Source of the DNA: SZUA-36 sp963749115
GTDB taxonomy: Bacteria > Pseudomonadota > Gammaproteobacteria > Xanthomonadales > SZUA-36
DNA: 64,000 nt
Assembly: GCA_963749115.1 (NCBI GenBank)
Contig: CAVVLP010000014.1
Span: 236,589 to 300,588, forward strand
Direction: 5' to 3'
The notes beneath the pieces are model-generated. The model was given only the letters and a program-made list of their open reading frames with translations. It did no database searches and was not told where the DNA came from. Shown here in pieces: positions 1 through 8,774 of this stretch; within the stretch, counting starts at the first letter, position 1; every line of letters begins with the position of its first letter. The position numbers and the translations under genes are program-made.

Positions 1-126
1 GATTTCAATCTACCGCCTGTTGCAGAACTTCTCACCGAGGTTCAACAGATCAAAAACATACAGGCCAAGTGGAATTCACATGATCAAGCGCAAGAAAACA
101 CAGATGGCCGGCGACGCAGCGCCTGA
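1..126 (+). CDS. DUF692 / MNIO-family protein, C-terminal end only
   Basis: The window opens inside a reading frame that runs to a TGA at 124-126 and gives about 41 residues beginning DFNLPPVAELL. A short helical tail with this position, immediately before a DUF2063 gene and a DoxX gene, fits the end of a DUF692 protein. That family (multinuclear non-heme iron oxidative enzymes, e.g. HvfB/BufB) modifies cysteines of small precursor peptides. The assignment rests mainly on gene order because the catalytic part lies outside the window. The frame overlaps the next gene by 47 bases, which suggests translational coupling. Confidence 0.55.
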   Translation, partial: DFNLPPVAELLTEVQQIKNIQAKWNSHDQAQENTDGRRRSA

Positions 127-877
127 GTCACTGGCCAGACTGCAGACCAGTTTTGCAGCCCATATCCGTGACCCCGATGCGGTGGCCGCCCCCGAGGGTA
201 TCGAAGACCGGCGCATGGCCATTTATCGCAATCTGTTCTTCAACAATATATGCACTTTTTTATCGAATAATTTTCCGGTACTCAGAACCCTGTACGAGGA
301 GTCCGACTGGATCACCCTGTGCCGCGAGTTTTACAGGGACCATCGTTGCCATACACCGTTGTTTCCGGAGTTACCAAGAGAATTTCTTCGGTATCTGCAG
401 GACCACCGGCAAAATTATGCCGGTGACCCTCCTTTTATGCTTGAACTGGCGCATTATGAATGGGTAGAGCTGGCACTCGCTCTTGATGAAACGGACGTTG
501 ATAATATTGAAGTTAACCCGGTGGGTGACCTGTTAAACGGTATCCCGGTATTGTCCCCACTGGTTTGGCCTCTCAGTTACCAGTATCCCGTTCACCAGAT
601 ACGTGCCGACTTTCAACCATCAAAAGCACCCGAGAAGGCAACACACCTGCTGGTCTGGCGACAACAGGATTACCAGATCAAATTCATGCGATTGAATGAA
701 ACATCCATGTTGCTGGTGCAAAAATTGAAAGAAGACAACGATATGTCGGGTCTTGATTTACTAGAGGCTGTTGCCGGCATCATCAAGCACCCCAAACCGA
801 AGGTGGTTTTAGAAGCGGGGAAAGCTTTATTAAATGAACTGAAGGAAAAACAGGTCATTCTCGGAACCCGGCCCTGA
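80..877 (+). CDS. DUF2063 protein (HvfC/BufC-like RiPP maturation partner)
   Basis: A 265-residue protein with the N-terminal DUF2063 pattern: LQTSFAAHIRDP, then the RMAIYRNLFFNN segment and a conserved FPVLRTLY helix. In MNIO clusters this protein partners the DUF692 enzyme and is thought to present the precursor peptide. ATG at 80 is preferred over a longer upstream frame because it gives the usual family N-terminus; ATG at 104 is an alternative. It overlaps the upstream DUF692 frame, and a DoxX gene follows 38 bases downstream. The order DUF692-DUF2063-DoxX matches hvfB-hvfC-hvfX-type operons linked to copper-binding modified peptides. The precursor gene would lie upstream, outside the window. 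Confidence 0.75.
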   Translation: MIKRKKTQMAGDAAPESLARLQTSFAAHIRDPDAVAAPEGIEDRRMAIYRNLFFNNICTFLSNNFPVLRTLYEESDWITLCREFYRDHRCHTPLFPELPREFLRYLQDHRQNYAGDPPFMLELAHYEWVELALALDETDVDNIEVNPVGDLLNGIPVLSPLVWPLSYQYPVHQIRADFQPSKAPEKATHLLVWRQQDYQIKFMRLNETSMLLVQKLKEDNDMSGLDLLEAVAGIIKHPKPKVVLEAGKALLNELKEKQVILGTRP

Positions 878-915
878 CAGCAAATCCCCGCCGCTTCCAA
901 AAAGGTTCAAAACAC

Positions 916-1587
916 ATGTCAGTGCTCAAGTTTTACGATGATCTCACAGCCCGCTTACGCGTATCCGGCGATTACGTTTGGCCGTTGGCACTCAGGCTGA
1001 TCCTGGCCTGGGAGTTCTGGGAGTCCGGGTTAACCAAGCTGCGCGGCGAGAACTGGTTTGCCGAAATACCATGGGCAGATTGGCAGATGGGATTTCCATT
1101 CCCTTTCGACTCGATTTCCTCTGATCTGAACTGGTTTCTGGCCACCTGGTCCGAGTTGATATTTGCGGTGATGTTGTTGCTGGGTTTGTTCACACGATTC
1201 ACCGCAATCTCTTTGGTTGTAATTACCATGGTTGCAACCGCTGCCGTCCACTGGCCCGCCGAATGGAACAGTCTCGCGGAACTTTGGCAAGGTTATGTCA
1301 TTACCTCCGCTGGTGACGGCAATTACAAGCTGCCGCTGTTATTCGTGATCATGCTGTTGCCATTGGTCTTTCACGGGGGCGGCAGACTTTCCATTGATCA
1401 TCTGCTGGTCAGGCTATCAGGGCGAAACGCTCAACTGGAAAACCGAAGCGGTGGTCTGCAGACAGTTGGTCTGGCCTTATTGGTCCCGGGTCTTGCGAGC
1501 ATTTGGGTTGAACCCGTATGGGGTATCACTTTACTGGTCGCATCCGCCTTGGCGATATTGACAGATGCAGTCAGGGGCCAGGTTTAA
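916..1587 (+). CDS. DoxX family integral membrane protein
   Basis: A 223-residue membrane protein with four main hydrophobic segments, the first containing the DoxX signature ALRLILAWEFWESGLTKL and the third around LLLGLFTRFTA. DoxX proteins are small inner-membrane proteins of uncertain chemistry, often near redox or metal-stress genes. Here it closes a DUF692-DUF2063-DoxX operon, the arrangement of hvfX in MNIO peptide clusters, so a role in handling or sensing the modified peptide or its metal is plausible but inferred. The MITE-like element begins only 8 bases after the stop codon. Confidence 0.8.
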   Translation: MSVLKFYDDLTARLRVSGDYVWPLALRLILAWEFWESGLTKLRGENWFAEIPWADWQMGFPFPFDSISSDLNWFLATWSELIFAVMLLLGLFTRFTAISLVVITMVATAAVHWPAEWNSLAELWQGYVITSAGDGNYKLPLLFVIMLLPLVFHGGGRLSIDHLLVRLSGRNAQLENRSGGLQTVGLALLVPGLASIWVEPVWGITLLVASALAILTDAVRGQV

Positions 1588-1595
1588 ATCCAAAA

Positions 1596-1762
1596 CTAGG
1601 AGCCTGTCGGATTTAACATGATCTACTACGAATAATCCGAGTTTGGCCAGATTTCCCGTTCTTTTTCGTTTAATAGCGGTGCTATTTGCCTCAAAAGACC
1701 GAAAAATCTGACTCAAATCGGCTTTCTCTCGCTACGATCGGTCAAACCCGACAGACTCCTAG
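1596..1762. repeat. MITE-like element with about 28-bp terminal inverted repeats
   Basis: A 167-bp non-coding element bounded by near-perfect inverted repeats. The left end at 1596-1623 starts CTAGGAGCCTGTCGG, and the right end at 1735-1762 is its reverse complement with a few substitutions (CTAGGAGTCTGTCGG). The central part has no convincing gene. Long terminal inverted repeats, small size and an intergenic position are typical of miniature inverted-repeat elements moved in trans by a transposase. I see no second copy in this window and no clear target-site duplication. It could also act as a structured RNA or terminator for the converging genes on either side. Confidence 0.6.
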
Positions 1763-1779
1763 GGTTTGATTCCCGAACA

Positions 1780-2715
1780 CTATGGCTGGCTTACGGGAAA
1801 CGGCATCTCCTCGGGGCTCAACACGAAACCGTGTTGGCGAAGAATATTGAGTAGCCCTTCTTCACCTGGCAGATGCAATGCACCCACGGCCGTAAATACC
1901 CTTTTGTTTTCAAGCTGCAGCAGCAGGGAATTTGCCATGCGGTGATTACGTGCATGAATACCGGCTTCGGTAAAATAGTCACTGGCACTCCTGCCAACTG
2001 CCTGAAGTTGTTCATCTGACAGCGTCTGCAAGGTCTCCAGGTCGTTTTCCAGGTAAGCATTCACCATCTGTTCATGCACTTGAGCGACCTGACCCGATTC
2101 AGCAATGGCCTGATCCAGCAATGACAATTGCATCGGCATTGGCATATTTTCCAAAAAAGACAGTTGCTGCTCGAGTGATTCCAACCCAACCACTTCAAGA
2201 CCGCTTCCCGATGCCCGCAGCGACAGGGACAAGTCCATAAAGAAACCGGTTTTCGGTGGTGGTGTACTCAGCGTCATCATCGCCCCCCAGGGTTTAATAC
2301 GGCTAAGAAATTCTTCTGAAACCTGGTAGGAAGACAAGGCTGATTCAAGGGCCCGGTAGCGTTCTTCACCAATCACCGATTCAAGGCTTTTCCCCGGAGG
2401 GTAGTACATGTACTTACCCAGACGCTCCAGCATGTGCAAGTCCGGGACCAGTTCCATTGCGAAAACCTTGTTCGCCCTGAGTTTTTCGAGAAAATCTTCT
2501 GTAAAATCCAGCACACGCGGGTCTTCGCTATGAATTGTACCCAGCAGGTAACCAGCCGGCAGACCGTTTTTCTGAATCGACCAGAACACTGCACGGTCTG
2601 AACCCTGATCCACATCCGCATGAACTGCAAACGATAGCAGTGATAACAGCAAACCCAGAATCAAAGCAGTAGATCTTGAAAACCGGTTCTTTTTACATGG
2701 TATTTTGTAGCGCAT
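1780..2715 (-). CDS. Exported TraB/GumN family protein
   Basis: A 311-residue protein of the TraB/GumN (TIKI-like) family. It carries the two diagnostic GxxH motifs, LGTIHSEDPR near residue 55 and AVGALHLPGE near the C-terminus, plus the acidic FAMELVPD motif. In eukaryotic relatives these residues form a metalloprotease site; bacterial members are mostly uncharacterised. ATG at 2715 is chosen because it gives a signal peptide (a basic start, a leucine-rich core, then AVHA-DV); the longer open frame upstream overlaps the divergent RNase T gene and is not needed. Only 37 bases separate its start from that of rnt. Confidence 0.8.
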   Translation of the reverse strand: MRYKIPCKKNRFSRSTALILGLLLSLLSFAVHADVDQGSDRAVFWSIQKNGLPAGYLLGTIHSEDPRVLDFTEDFLEKLRANKVFAMELVPDLHMLERLGKYMYYPPGKSLESVIGEERYRALESALSSYQVSEEFLSRIKPWGAMMTLSTPPPKTGFFMDLSLSLRASGSGLEVVGLESLEQQLSFLENMPMPMQLSLLDQAIAESGQVAQVHEQMVNAYLENDLETLQTLSDEQLQAVGRSASDYFTEAGIHARNHRMANSLLLQLENKRVFTAVGALHLPGEEGLLNILRQHGFVLSPEEMPFPVSQP

Positions 2716-2752
2716 TCCCTTATTCTCGCAGGCTTTATTACTGGAAGCCAAT

Positions 2753-3358
2753 ATGCCTCGAATTGCTGATCGTTTCAGGGGGTTCTTACCTGTTGTTGTG
2801 GATCTCGAAACGGGTGGTTTTAACCCGAAAACCGATGCGATCCTGGAAATTGCTGCCTGCATTCTATGCATGGACGATTTCGGCCGCATCAGGATCGCTG
2901 AAACGATTTCTACAGAAGTTGAACCCTTCCACGGTTCCCGTATTGAACCGAGCTCGTTGGAGTTTACCGGTATTGACCTCAATGATCCGGAACGAAACCC
3001 TATCAGTGAAAAAGAGGCTGCACAGAAGATATTTTTACCGGTCAGAAAGGAATTGCATGCCACCGATTGCCAACGGGCCATACTGGTAGGGCACAACCCA
3101 TCATTCGACCTGGGGTTTCTGAATGCCGCTATCGCCCGGGTCAACTACAAACGCAATCCATTTCATCCATTCAGCTCCTTTGATACCGCCACATTGGGTG
3201 GCCTGGCATTCGGCCAGACGGTTTTGGCGCGCGCCGTACAGGCCGCTGGCATCGATTGGGATGAATCAGCGGCCCATTCGGCCGAATACGATACAGTTAA
3301 AACGGCGGAATTATTCTGCGCCATCGTCAACCGCTGGAAAATCCTCACCGGTTTGTAG
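2753..3358 (+). CDS. rnt: Ribonuclease T
   Basis: A 201-residue DEDDh 3'-5' exoribonuclease that trims the CCA end of tRNA and matures 5S and 23S rRNA 3' ends; it acts as a cytoplasmic homodimer. The catalytic residues are visible: VVVDLETGG (Asp, Glu), GHNPSFDLGF (Asp) and HSAEYDTVKTAEL (His, Asp). Length and N-terminus match the gammaproteobacterial family. It is divergent from the TraB/GumN gene and overlaps the converging hyuB-like gene tail to tail by 48 bases. Confidence 0.95.
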   Translation: MPRIADRFRGFLPVVVDLETGGFNPKTDAILEIAACILCMDDFGRIRIAETISTEVEPFHGSRIEPSSLEFTGIDLNDPERNPISEKEAAQKIFLPVRKELHATDCQRAILVGHNPSFDLGFLNAAIARVNYKRNPFHPFSSFDTATLGGLAFGQTVLARAVQAAGIDWDESAAHSAEYDTVKTAELFCAIVNRWKILTGL

Positions 3359-4909
3359 GTCCCCATAACCACCCCCACCCGGCGTTTTTATCGTAAGTGT
3401 TTGACCCGCGACCGCGTGAAACTGAATTTTCCCGGGTAATGACAAGCCATCCAGTTCGTTACGACCACGCTGGCCCGCTTGCCCGCCCTCCAGACCCCAG
3501 GGTGAATATTTTCGACGCTCTGTCAGTAAGGAAACTTCGGCATCTTCGAGGAAACGGTACTGGCGGACAATTCCATCACCTCCGTGGAATTGACCATAAC
3601 CTCCGGAATCCCGCCTGATGGCATATTGCTCAATTCTTAAGGGGTAGTTCAATTCCAAAACTTCCACCGGTGTGTTGAGTGTATTGGTCATGTGGCTGTG
3701 ACGGGCTGATCGTCCATTGCAATCATGTGCTGCACCCATTCCTCCAGCCAGGGTTTCATAATAATCCCATCCCTGGCGGCCACGTCTACCCATGGCCAGG
3801 TTATTCATGGTGCCCTGGCTGGCCGCTGCAAATTGACTTGGCAAAGCCTGCGCCAGTGCACCGCAAACCGTATCAACAATTCTGCTGCTGGTCTCTACAT
3901 TTCCAGCAGCGACAGCCGCAGGTGCACCCGCATTCACAAGACAGGCTTTTGGGGCGCTGATGGTAACCCCCTGCAACGCGCCATGACAGGCCGGCGTATG
4001 CGCGGGCATCAAACATCGAAAAACATACAGAACCGCTGCGGCGGTCACCGGCATGGGGCAATTCAGGTTCCCTTCAACCTGCGCAGCTGTACCGGAAAAA
4101 TCGACATCAACAACATCGTCCCGCACATCGATTGTTACCCTGATCGGGATATCGGTGTGACCATGCCCGTCATCATCCAGGTAATCTTCAAATTGATACT
4201 GGCCCCTGGGTATACATGCCAGGCTTTGAACGACCAGCGATTGTGCCCAGGACTGCAAACTGCGTTCCTGAAGTTCAAATTCGGCTGGACCCGAATCCGC
4301 TACCAGTTCCTGTAAACGTCCGGCACCAAGCAAATTGGCTGCAACCTGGGCATTGAAATCACCCCTGGATGTATCCGGACTGGTCAACTTCTGCAATATG
4401 GATTGCAGAAAATCCTCATCCACCTGGGTATTCCTCATCAACAGGGTCGGTGGTATCAGAATGCCTTCCTCTGCCAGTGTCCGGCTTACTGGCATGGAGC
4501 CCGGGGCATCCGAGCCGATATCCGCGTGGTGTGCACGGTTGGCACAGAAACCCATCAATTCAGCGGCGGCAAATACCGGTGCCACCAGGGTAATATCAGG
4601 CAAGTGGGTACCACCCTTGTATGGATCGTTCAGAATCAACATGTCACCCGCGTGCCACTCACGGCTTTCAACCAGGTCAACCATGGCATAGGCCATGCTG
4701 CCGAGGTGCACAGGAATATGCGTGGCCTGACCCAGCAACTGGCCCTGTCGATTAAAAAGCGCGCAGGAATAATCCAGGCGGTCACGTATGTTGGGTGAAA
4801 AGGCAACCCTGCCGAGCAGTGCACCCATTTCTTCACAAATGGCTGCAATCCTGCTGGAAAACAAACCCAGCTCAACACTGTTGAATGAACCAGGCTGTTG
4901 TTTGCTCAT
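3311..4909 (-). CDS. Hydantoinase B / 5-oxoprolinase B-subunit family protein
   Basis: A 532-residue HyuB-family protein. Characteristic segments are RIAAICEEMGALLGR near the start, LNDPYKGGTHLPDITL near residue 95, and the glycine-rich C-terminal TPGGGGYG. Relatives pair with a HyuA subunit in ATP-dependent hydrolysis of hydantoins or 5-oxoproline (to glutamate). No hyuA lies in this window. The start overlaps the purK stop by four bases (ATGA), so it belongs to a purE-purK-hyuB transcription unit. The substrate is unknown; a link to the gamma-glutamyl genes further along is possible through 5-oxoproline but is only inference. Confidence 0.85.
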   Translation of the reverse strand: MSKQQPGSFNSVELGLFSSRIAAICEEMGALLGRVAFSPNIRDRLDYSCALFNRQGQLLGQATHIPVHLGSMAYAMVDLVESREWHAGDMLILNDPYKGGTHLPDITLVAPVFAAAELMGFCANRAHHADIGSDAPGSMPVSRTLAEEGILIPPTLLMRNTQVDEDFLQSILQKLTSPDTSRGDFNAQVAANLLGAGRLQELVADSGPAEFELQERSLQSWAQSLVVQSLACIPRGQYQFEDYLDDDGHGHTDIPIRVTIDVRDDVVDVDFSGTAAQVEGNLNCPMPVTAAAVLYVFRCLMPAHTPACHGALQGVTISAPKACLVNAGAPAAVAAGNVETSSRIVDTVCGALAQALPSQFAAASQGTMNNLAMGRRGRQGWDYYETLAGGMGAAHDCNGRSARHSHMTNTLNTPVEVLELNYPLRIEQYAIRRDSGGYGQFHGGDGIVRQYRFLEDAEVSLLTERRKYSPWGLEGGQAGQRGRNELDGLSLPGKIQFHAVAGQTLTIKTPGGGGYGDLQTGEDFPAVDDGAE

Positions 4910-6058
4910 CCGCCGGTTTTACCCATGATGGCCTCAAAGTTCAACTCTGCCGAAACACCGAGTGCAGCGGCAAACTGAGCAGCCCTGGCTTTCAGCTCTG
5001 TTTCACCTTCAGCCGTTACCGTCACGTGGCCTATTTTGCGACCCTCGCGCGGGGTCTTGTGATAGTCATGCCAGTGCAGCCCATTCGTGGGGTAATGATC
5101 AGCGGATTGCTGCCTGACATTTTCCGGCATTTTTCCCAACAGGTTGAACATCACGGACGGAGATGAGATTCCGGTATCACCCAGCGGCAGACCGCAAATG
5201 GCCCGCAGATGGTTTTCAAACTGGGATGTATGCGCGCCGTCGATACTCCAGTGTCCGGAGTTATGCACCCTTGGCGCAAATTCATTGGCCAGCAGTGCAC
5301 CGTCATGGAGAAAAAGTTCAAGGGCCATCACGCCGGTATAATCGAGATGATCCAGCAAGCTTTGAATCATGGTTTCTGCACGTTCCTGTAACACGCCGGT
5401 CAAAGGCCGGGGCCATACTGATCGCCAGTATGCCGCCACGGTGCAAGTTGCGTGTCAGTGGCCAGAAAACGGTCTGACCATCTCTGCCACGCGCGGCAAT
5501 AATTGAGCATTCGGCCTGAAAGGAAACAAAGCCTTCACATATGAGCTCGGCATCACCCAGAAGTTGCCAGGCCCGCTCCATGTCTTCCTGAAACCTTAAA
5601 ACGGCCTGTCCCTTCCCGTCATAACCGAAGCGACGGGTTTTAAGTACACACGGCAATCCGATTTTCTCTACCGCTGCAATCAGCTCAGGCCGGCTCGAAA
5701 CCGGATGAAAGGGCGCAACCTGAATACCCAGCGCCTGCATCATCGTCTTTTCACGTAACCTGTCCTGGCTTTTATACAGGGCACGCGGTGGAGGATACAC
5801 CGGGCACAGGGTTTCAATCAGGCTGGCTGATGGTTCCGGAACATTCTCAAAATCGAAGGTCACCACATCGGAACTCTGACCCAGCTCCGTTAACGCAACT
5901 TCATCAGCCCAACCGGCGCAAATATGTGTACCGAATTCTGCCGCGCAAGCATCTTCGGCCGGATCCAGAAAAACAAATTCCAGACCCAACGGCTGACCCG
6001 CCTGTGCAAGCATTCGGGCCAGTTGACCGGCGCCGAGGATACCGACAGTTTTAATCAT
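4906..6058 (-). CDS. purK: N5-carboxyaminoimidazole ribonucleotide synthase (frameshifted)
   Basis: PurK carboxylates AIR with ATP and bicarbonate in purine synthesis, upstream of PurE. The N-terminal part (start 6058) shows the ATP-grasp opening VGILGAGQLARML and FGYDGKGQ. The C-terminal part contains MALELFLHDGALLANEFAPRVHN and NLLG, up to the stop at 4906. The two parts lie in different frames and join near 5398-5408 in a GGCCTTTGACC context, consistent with one extra base after the conserved SMAPA motif. Coverage of the protein is otherwise complete, so a sequencing error is likelier than a dead gene. It overlaps purE and hyuB by four bases each. Confidence 0.9.
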
Positions 6059-6549
6059 CCCGGGTCAGGCTGGTTCAGGACAGCTTCTGTACGCGAGCGC
6101 CTGAACTCCTCCAGTGAGCGTCGAATCTGCGGATACTTGATGCCAAGTATGGCCGCTGCCAGCAAGGCGGCATTGGTTGCACCGGCATCACCTATGGCAA
6201 GTGTGCCGACGGGAATACCAGCGGGCATCTGCGCAATCGAGAGTAAAGAATCCACACCGTTCAATGCCCTGGATTTCACCGGCACACCGAGTACGGGCAA
6301 GGGTGTTTTGGCTGCGACCATACCCGGCAAATGGGCAGCACCACCGGCACCGGCTATGATGACTTCCAGACCACGGGTCACCGCACTGTCAGCATATTCA
6401 AACATCAGGTCGGGTGTCCGGTGCGCCGAAACCACTTTGACCTCGTGAGGAATGGCCAGTGCTGAAAGGGTCTGAGCCGCATTCTTCATGGTTTCCCAGT
6501 CCGACTGCGAACCCATGATCACACCAACCAACGCTTGTTCATTTGCCAC
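6055..6549 (-). CDS. purE: N5-carboxyaminoimidazole ribonucleotide mutase
   Basis: A 164-residue class I PurE that moves the carboxyl group of N5-CAIR to give CAIR in purine biosynthesis. Visible family motifs are GVIMGSQSDW (phosphate binding), VVSAHRTPD and AGAGGAAHLPGM. Length is normal for the octameric bacterial enzyme. It is the first gene of the purE-purK-hyuB unit, overlapping purK by four bases, and it is divergent from the Trm112-like gene across about 120 bases. Confidence 0.96.
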   Translation of the reverse strand: MANEQALVGVIMGSQSDWETMKNAAQTLSALAIPHEVKVVSAHRTPDLMFEYADSAVTRGLEVIIAGAGGAAHLPGMVAAKTPLPVLGVPVKSRALNGVDSLLSIAQMPAGIPVGTLAIGDAGATNAALLAAAILGIKYPQIRRSLEEFRRSRTEAVLNQPDPG

Positions 6550-6668
6550 ATTTACTCTCCGGCAGGAAAGCGGACAATTGTACCAGTGTGCCGCTTCTGC
6601 AAACAGGGCCGTTCATCATGGCTGTATGCCTGATACAATACTTCTAAACCTACAACCTGGATCAAAAA

Positions 6669-6935
6669 ATGCCTGTAGATGGAAAATTACTCGAGATTCT
6701 GTGCTGCCCTGTCAGCAAAACCCCGTTGACGATGCTTGGCCGGCAAAAACTGGATAAATTGAACACAATCATCCATGGCGGTGACGCCCTGTTCGTCGAC
6801 GGTGAAAAAGTCACCGACCCGTTGCAGGAAGCCTTGATCACCGAGGATGGTAAGGTCATATACCCGGTTCAGGATAACATCCCCATTCTGCTGGAAGAAA
6901 AAGGCATTGGCACGACACAGTTGCAGGATTTCTAG
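6669..6935 (+). CDS. Trm112-like UPF0434 protein (YcaR type)
   Basis: An 88-residue protein with the start PVDGKLLEILCCPVSKTPL and the YPVQDNIPILL segment typical of the Trm112-like UPF0434 family (E. coli YcaR). It is longer than YcaR, with an acidic insert around ITEDGKV. The family resembles the small zinc-binding activator of tRNA and protein methyltransferases, but only CCP of a possible metal site is evident here. The bacterial function is unclear. It is a single gene, divergent from purE. Confidence 0.85.
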   Translation: MPVDGKLLEILCCPVSKTPLTMLGRQKLDKLNTIIHGGDALFVDGEKVTDPLQEALITEDGKVIYPVQDNIPILLEEKGIGTTQLQDF

Positions 6936-6989
6936 TCAGTAGCATTTGCCGATGGATTCACAAGCAATCTATCAGCAGCTGAGGGTCAA

Positions 6990-7640
6990 TCAACTCTCCA
7001 TTGAATCGATAAAGGCATTGGCCTCCGCGATGGCTTTTTGCATTTGCGCGATCAGCTTGGCCGTATCGCGCTCGATACTGTCAAGTTCATTACGCAACGA
7101 ACCGATCGCGCGGGCATTCAGGTTATGTTTAAGAAACAGGACCTGGTCCTGAAAGGCCTCCAGCACCGGTTCCATACTGCGTTCTGCTCGACGCATACTT
7201 GCCATCAATCTAGTGTAGCGCGAACGTGTATCCTTGAGCAGTGCTGCGCTGTTTTTGCGCATATCCGCACGTGAGTATTGCTCCAGTTCCAGTTCCCATT
7301 CCTTGAACAGGTCTTCCGCCACACTTTCAACCGCGTCGATTCGTTCGCTGACATCATCCGCCTCTGCCGTACTGTCCTCGTATTCGCTGTTCAGGCGATC
7401 ATAAATTTCTTCGAGATCACCGCCATCGAAATTAACCGTGGCACGAAACTGCTCGAGCGCTGAAGCGAACTGCTCAGAGGCAGAATCCTGTGCATCACGG
7501 GCTTCCTCGACACGGTCTACAAGGATGTCACGCTTTTCGATTCCAATACTCTCCATCGTCTTGTAGTAAGCACTGGAACAACCACCTAACAAGGCAAGGA
7601 AAAGAACGGAACACGCAAAATAATATGATTTTTTTAACAC
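6990..7640 (-). CDS. DUF2959 family lipoprotein
   Basis: A 216-residue protein with a lipoprotein signal (ALLGGCSS lipobox, Cys about residue 21) followed by an almost entirely helical, highly charged body with heptad-like stretches such as VEEARDAQDSASEQF. This matches DUF2959, a family of unknown function. An outer-membrane or periplasmic coiled coil is the simplest reading. It lies downstream of the kbp-like gene on the same strand, 115 bases away, with two perfect hairpins in between. Confidence 0.85.
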   Translation of the reverse strand: MLKKSYYFACSVLFLALLGGCSSAYYKTMESIGIEKRDILVDRVEEARDAQDSASEQFASALEQFRATVNFDGGDLEEIYDRLNSEYEDSTAEADDVSERIDAVESVAEDLFKEWELELEQYSRADMRKNSAALLKDTRSRYTRLMASMRRAERSMEPVLEAFQDQVLFLKHNLNARAIGSLRNELDSIERDTAKLIAQMQKAIAEANAFIDSMES

Positions 7641-7644
7641 TTCG

Positions 7645-7682
7645 GTCTCCCCGAGACTGCCTGTTCCGGAATACCGGAACAG
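7645..7682. repeat. Two adjacent perfect inverted repeats
   Basis: GTCTC-CCC-GAGAC at 7645-7657 is followed at once by CTGTTCCGG-AATA-CCGGAACAG at 7661-7682. They sit just upstream of the DUF2959 start codon, on the side facing kbp. The second has a 9-bp stem without mismatches but no T-tract on either side, so a classical intrinsic terminator is unlikely. It may be an operator or a leader hairpin affecting DUF2959 expression. Confidence 0.5.
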
Positions 7683-7755
7683 TCCAAATCATGACTGACA
7701 AACCTGGGTTGTAGTCAACACACCTTCTTAAACAAAGGTCTCCAGAGGGCTGAAT

Positions 7756-8283
7756 CTATGCCTCTTCAAGATCCGGGATCACTAGTTCCTGACCCGGGAA
7801 TATCTTGTCCGGATTTTCCAGTACTGAAGAATTCGCTTCGAAGATTTTCATGTACTTGCCGCCACTGCCATACATTTTCTCGGCAATAGCCCAAAGGGTA
7901 TCCCCCGACTCCACGGTGTAAGTACGCCCCGGCTTTTCATCCTGCCCAGTAACGACGGGTTCATCTGCTGCTTCAGCTACCACTACTTCCGGTTCCGGTT
8001 CCGGCTCCGGCTCCGCTGCGGGTTCAGGCGCACCCACGGTCAAATTGTTTTTTACGCCACTTACATTGGCTATTTTTCCAACTACCTCGCAAATGCGATC
8101 GCATTCAGCCTGGTCCGCGACAGGACCGGAAACGGTCACAGAGCCATCCTGGTTGAAGGCAAATTTAAGGTTTGAAGGATCAATACCATGCTCCCGCAAA
8201 GTGGCGCTGGGTCCTTTTACAGTGTCGGTTGCCTTCGACTTATCACCACCGAGAATCTTACCGAGTTTATCCATGAATCCCAT
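7756..8283 (-). CDS. kbp: BON-LysM domain protein, Kbp (YgaU) type
   Basis: A 175-residue homologue of E. coli Kbp, a small potassium-binding protein. It has the start GFMDKLGKILGG, a BON domain about residues 40-85 (VTVSGPVADQAE) and a C-terminal LysM domain from YTVESGDTLWAIAEKMYG to FPGQELVIP. A Pro/Glu-rich linker separates the two domains and is longer than in E. coli. The ATG at 8283 is chosen by alignment to the family start and because it has no signal peptide, as in Kbp. It is divergent from dodecin. Confidence 0.85.
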   Translation of the reverse strand: MGFMDKLGKILGGDKSKATDTVKGPSATLREHGIDPSNLKFAFNQDGSVTVSGPVADQAECDRICEVVGKIANVSGVKNNLTVGAPEPAAEPEPEPEPEVVVAEAADEPVVTGQDEKPGRTYTVESGDTLWAIAEKMYGSGGKYMKIFEANSSVLENPDKIFPGQELVIPDLEEA

Positions 8284-8533
8284 AACGCTTTGCTCCTTTC
8301 CGGTTATTGTTTCAAGCTTCAGTCTAGCTCGGAAATAGCAGTTGTAAAGCACTAAATTCGATCACGGGTGCATCCGGGTCTTGCAGGTCAGTTGGCAATG
8401 TGAACAACTGTTAATTATCACTGTTGCGCTTTTTCATTCGCCGCTGAACTGTTAGAATTATGAATTCCACATCACACCAAATCGTGAGCAGGGTTATAGA
8501 ACCCAAAGCACGGTTAAAAAGGAGATAGCCATT

Positions 8534-8737
8534 ATGAGCGTAGCAAGAACGACTGAAATATCCGCGTCTTCCAAAAAAGGTTTTGAAGCGGCAATTGAAA
8601 AAGGCATCAAGCGATGCACAGAGACCATCGACAATGTTGAGGGTGCCTGGGTCAAGGAGCAGAAGGTCGTGGTGAAGGATGGAGTGGTTTCAGAATACCG
8701 GGTCACGATGAAGGTGAGTTTTGTATTGAAAGACTAA
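8534..8737 (+). CDS. Dodecin family flavin-binding protein
   Basis: A 67-residue dodecin, a small protein that assembles into a hollow dodecamer storing flavin or its breakdown products. The family pattern is clear: TTEISASSKKGFEAAIEKGI, then NVEGAWVKEQKVVVKDG and a final VTMKVSFVL strand. A strong ribosome-binding site (AAGGAG) lies 10 bases before ATG. A DUF1508 gene follows 37 bases later, so the two may be cotranscribed as small stress genes. Confidence 0.92.
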   Translation: MSVARTTEISASSKKGFEAAIEKGIKRCTETIDNVEGAWVKEQKVVVKDGVVSEYRVTMKVSFVLKD

Positions 8738-8774
8738 TTTATTGATCATTTAACTTAATGAAGGAGACATAGAA

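Noticed and set aside
2716..3144. N-terminal extension of the TraB/GumN protein
   Set aside because: It is antisense to rnt, carries no domain, and would hide the signal peptide beginning at 2715.
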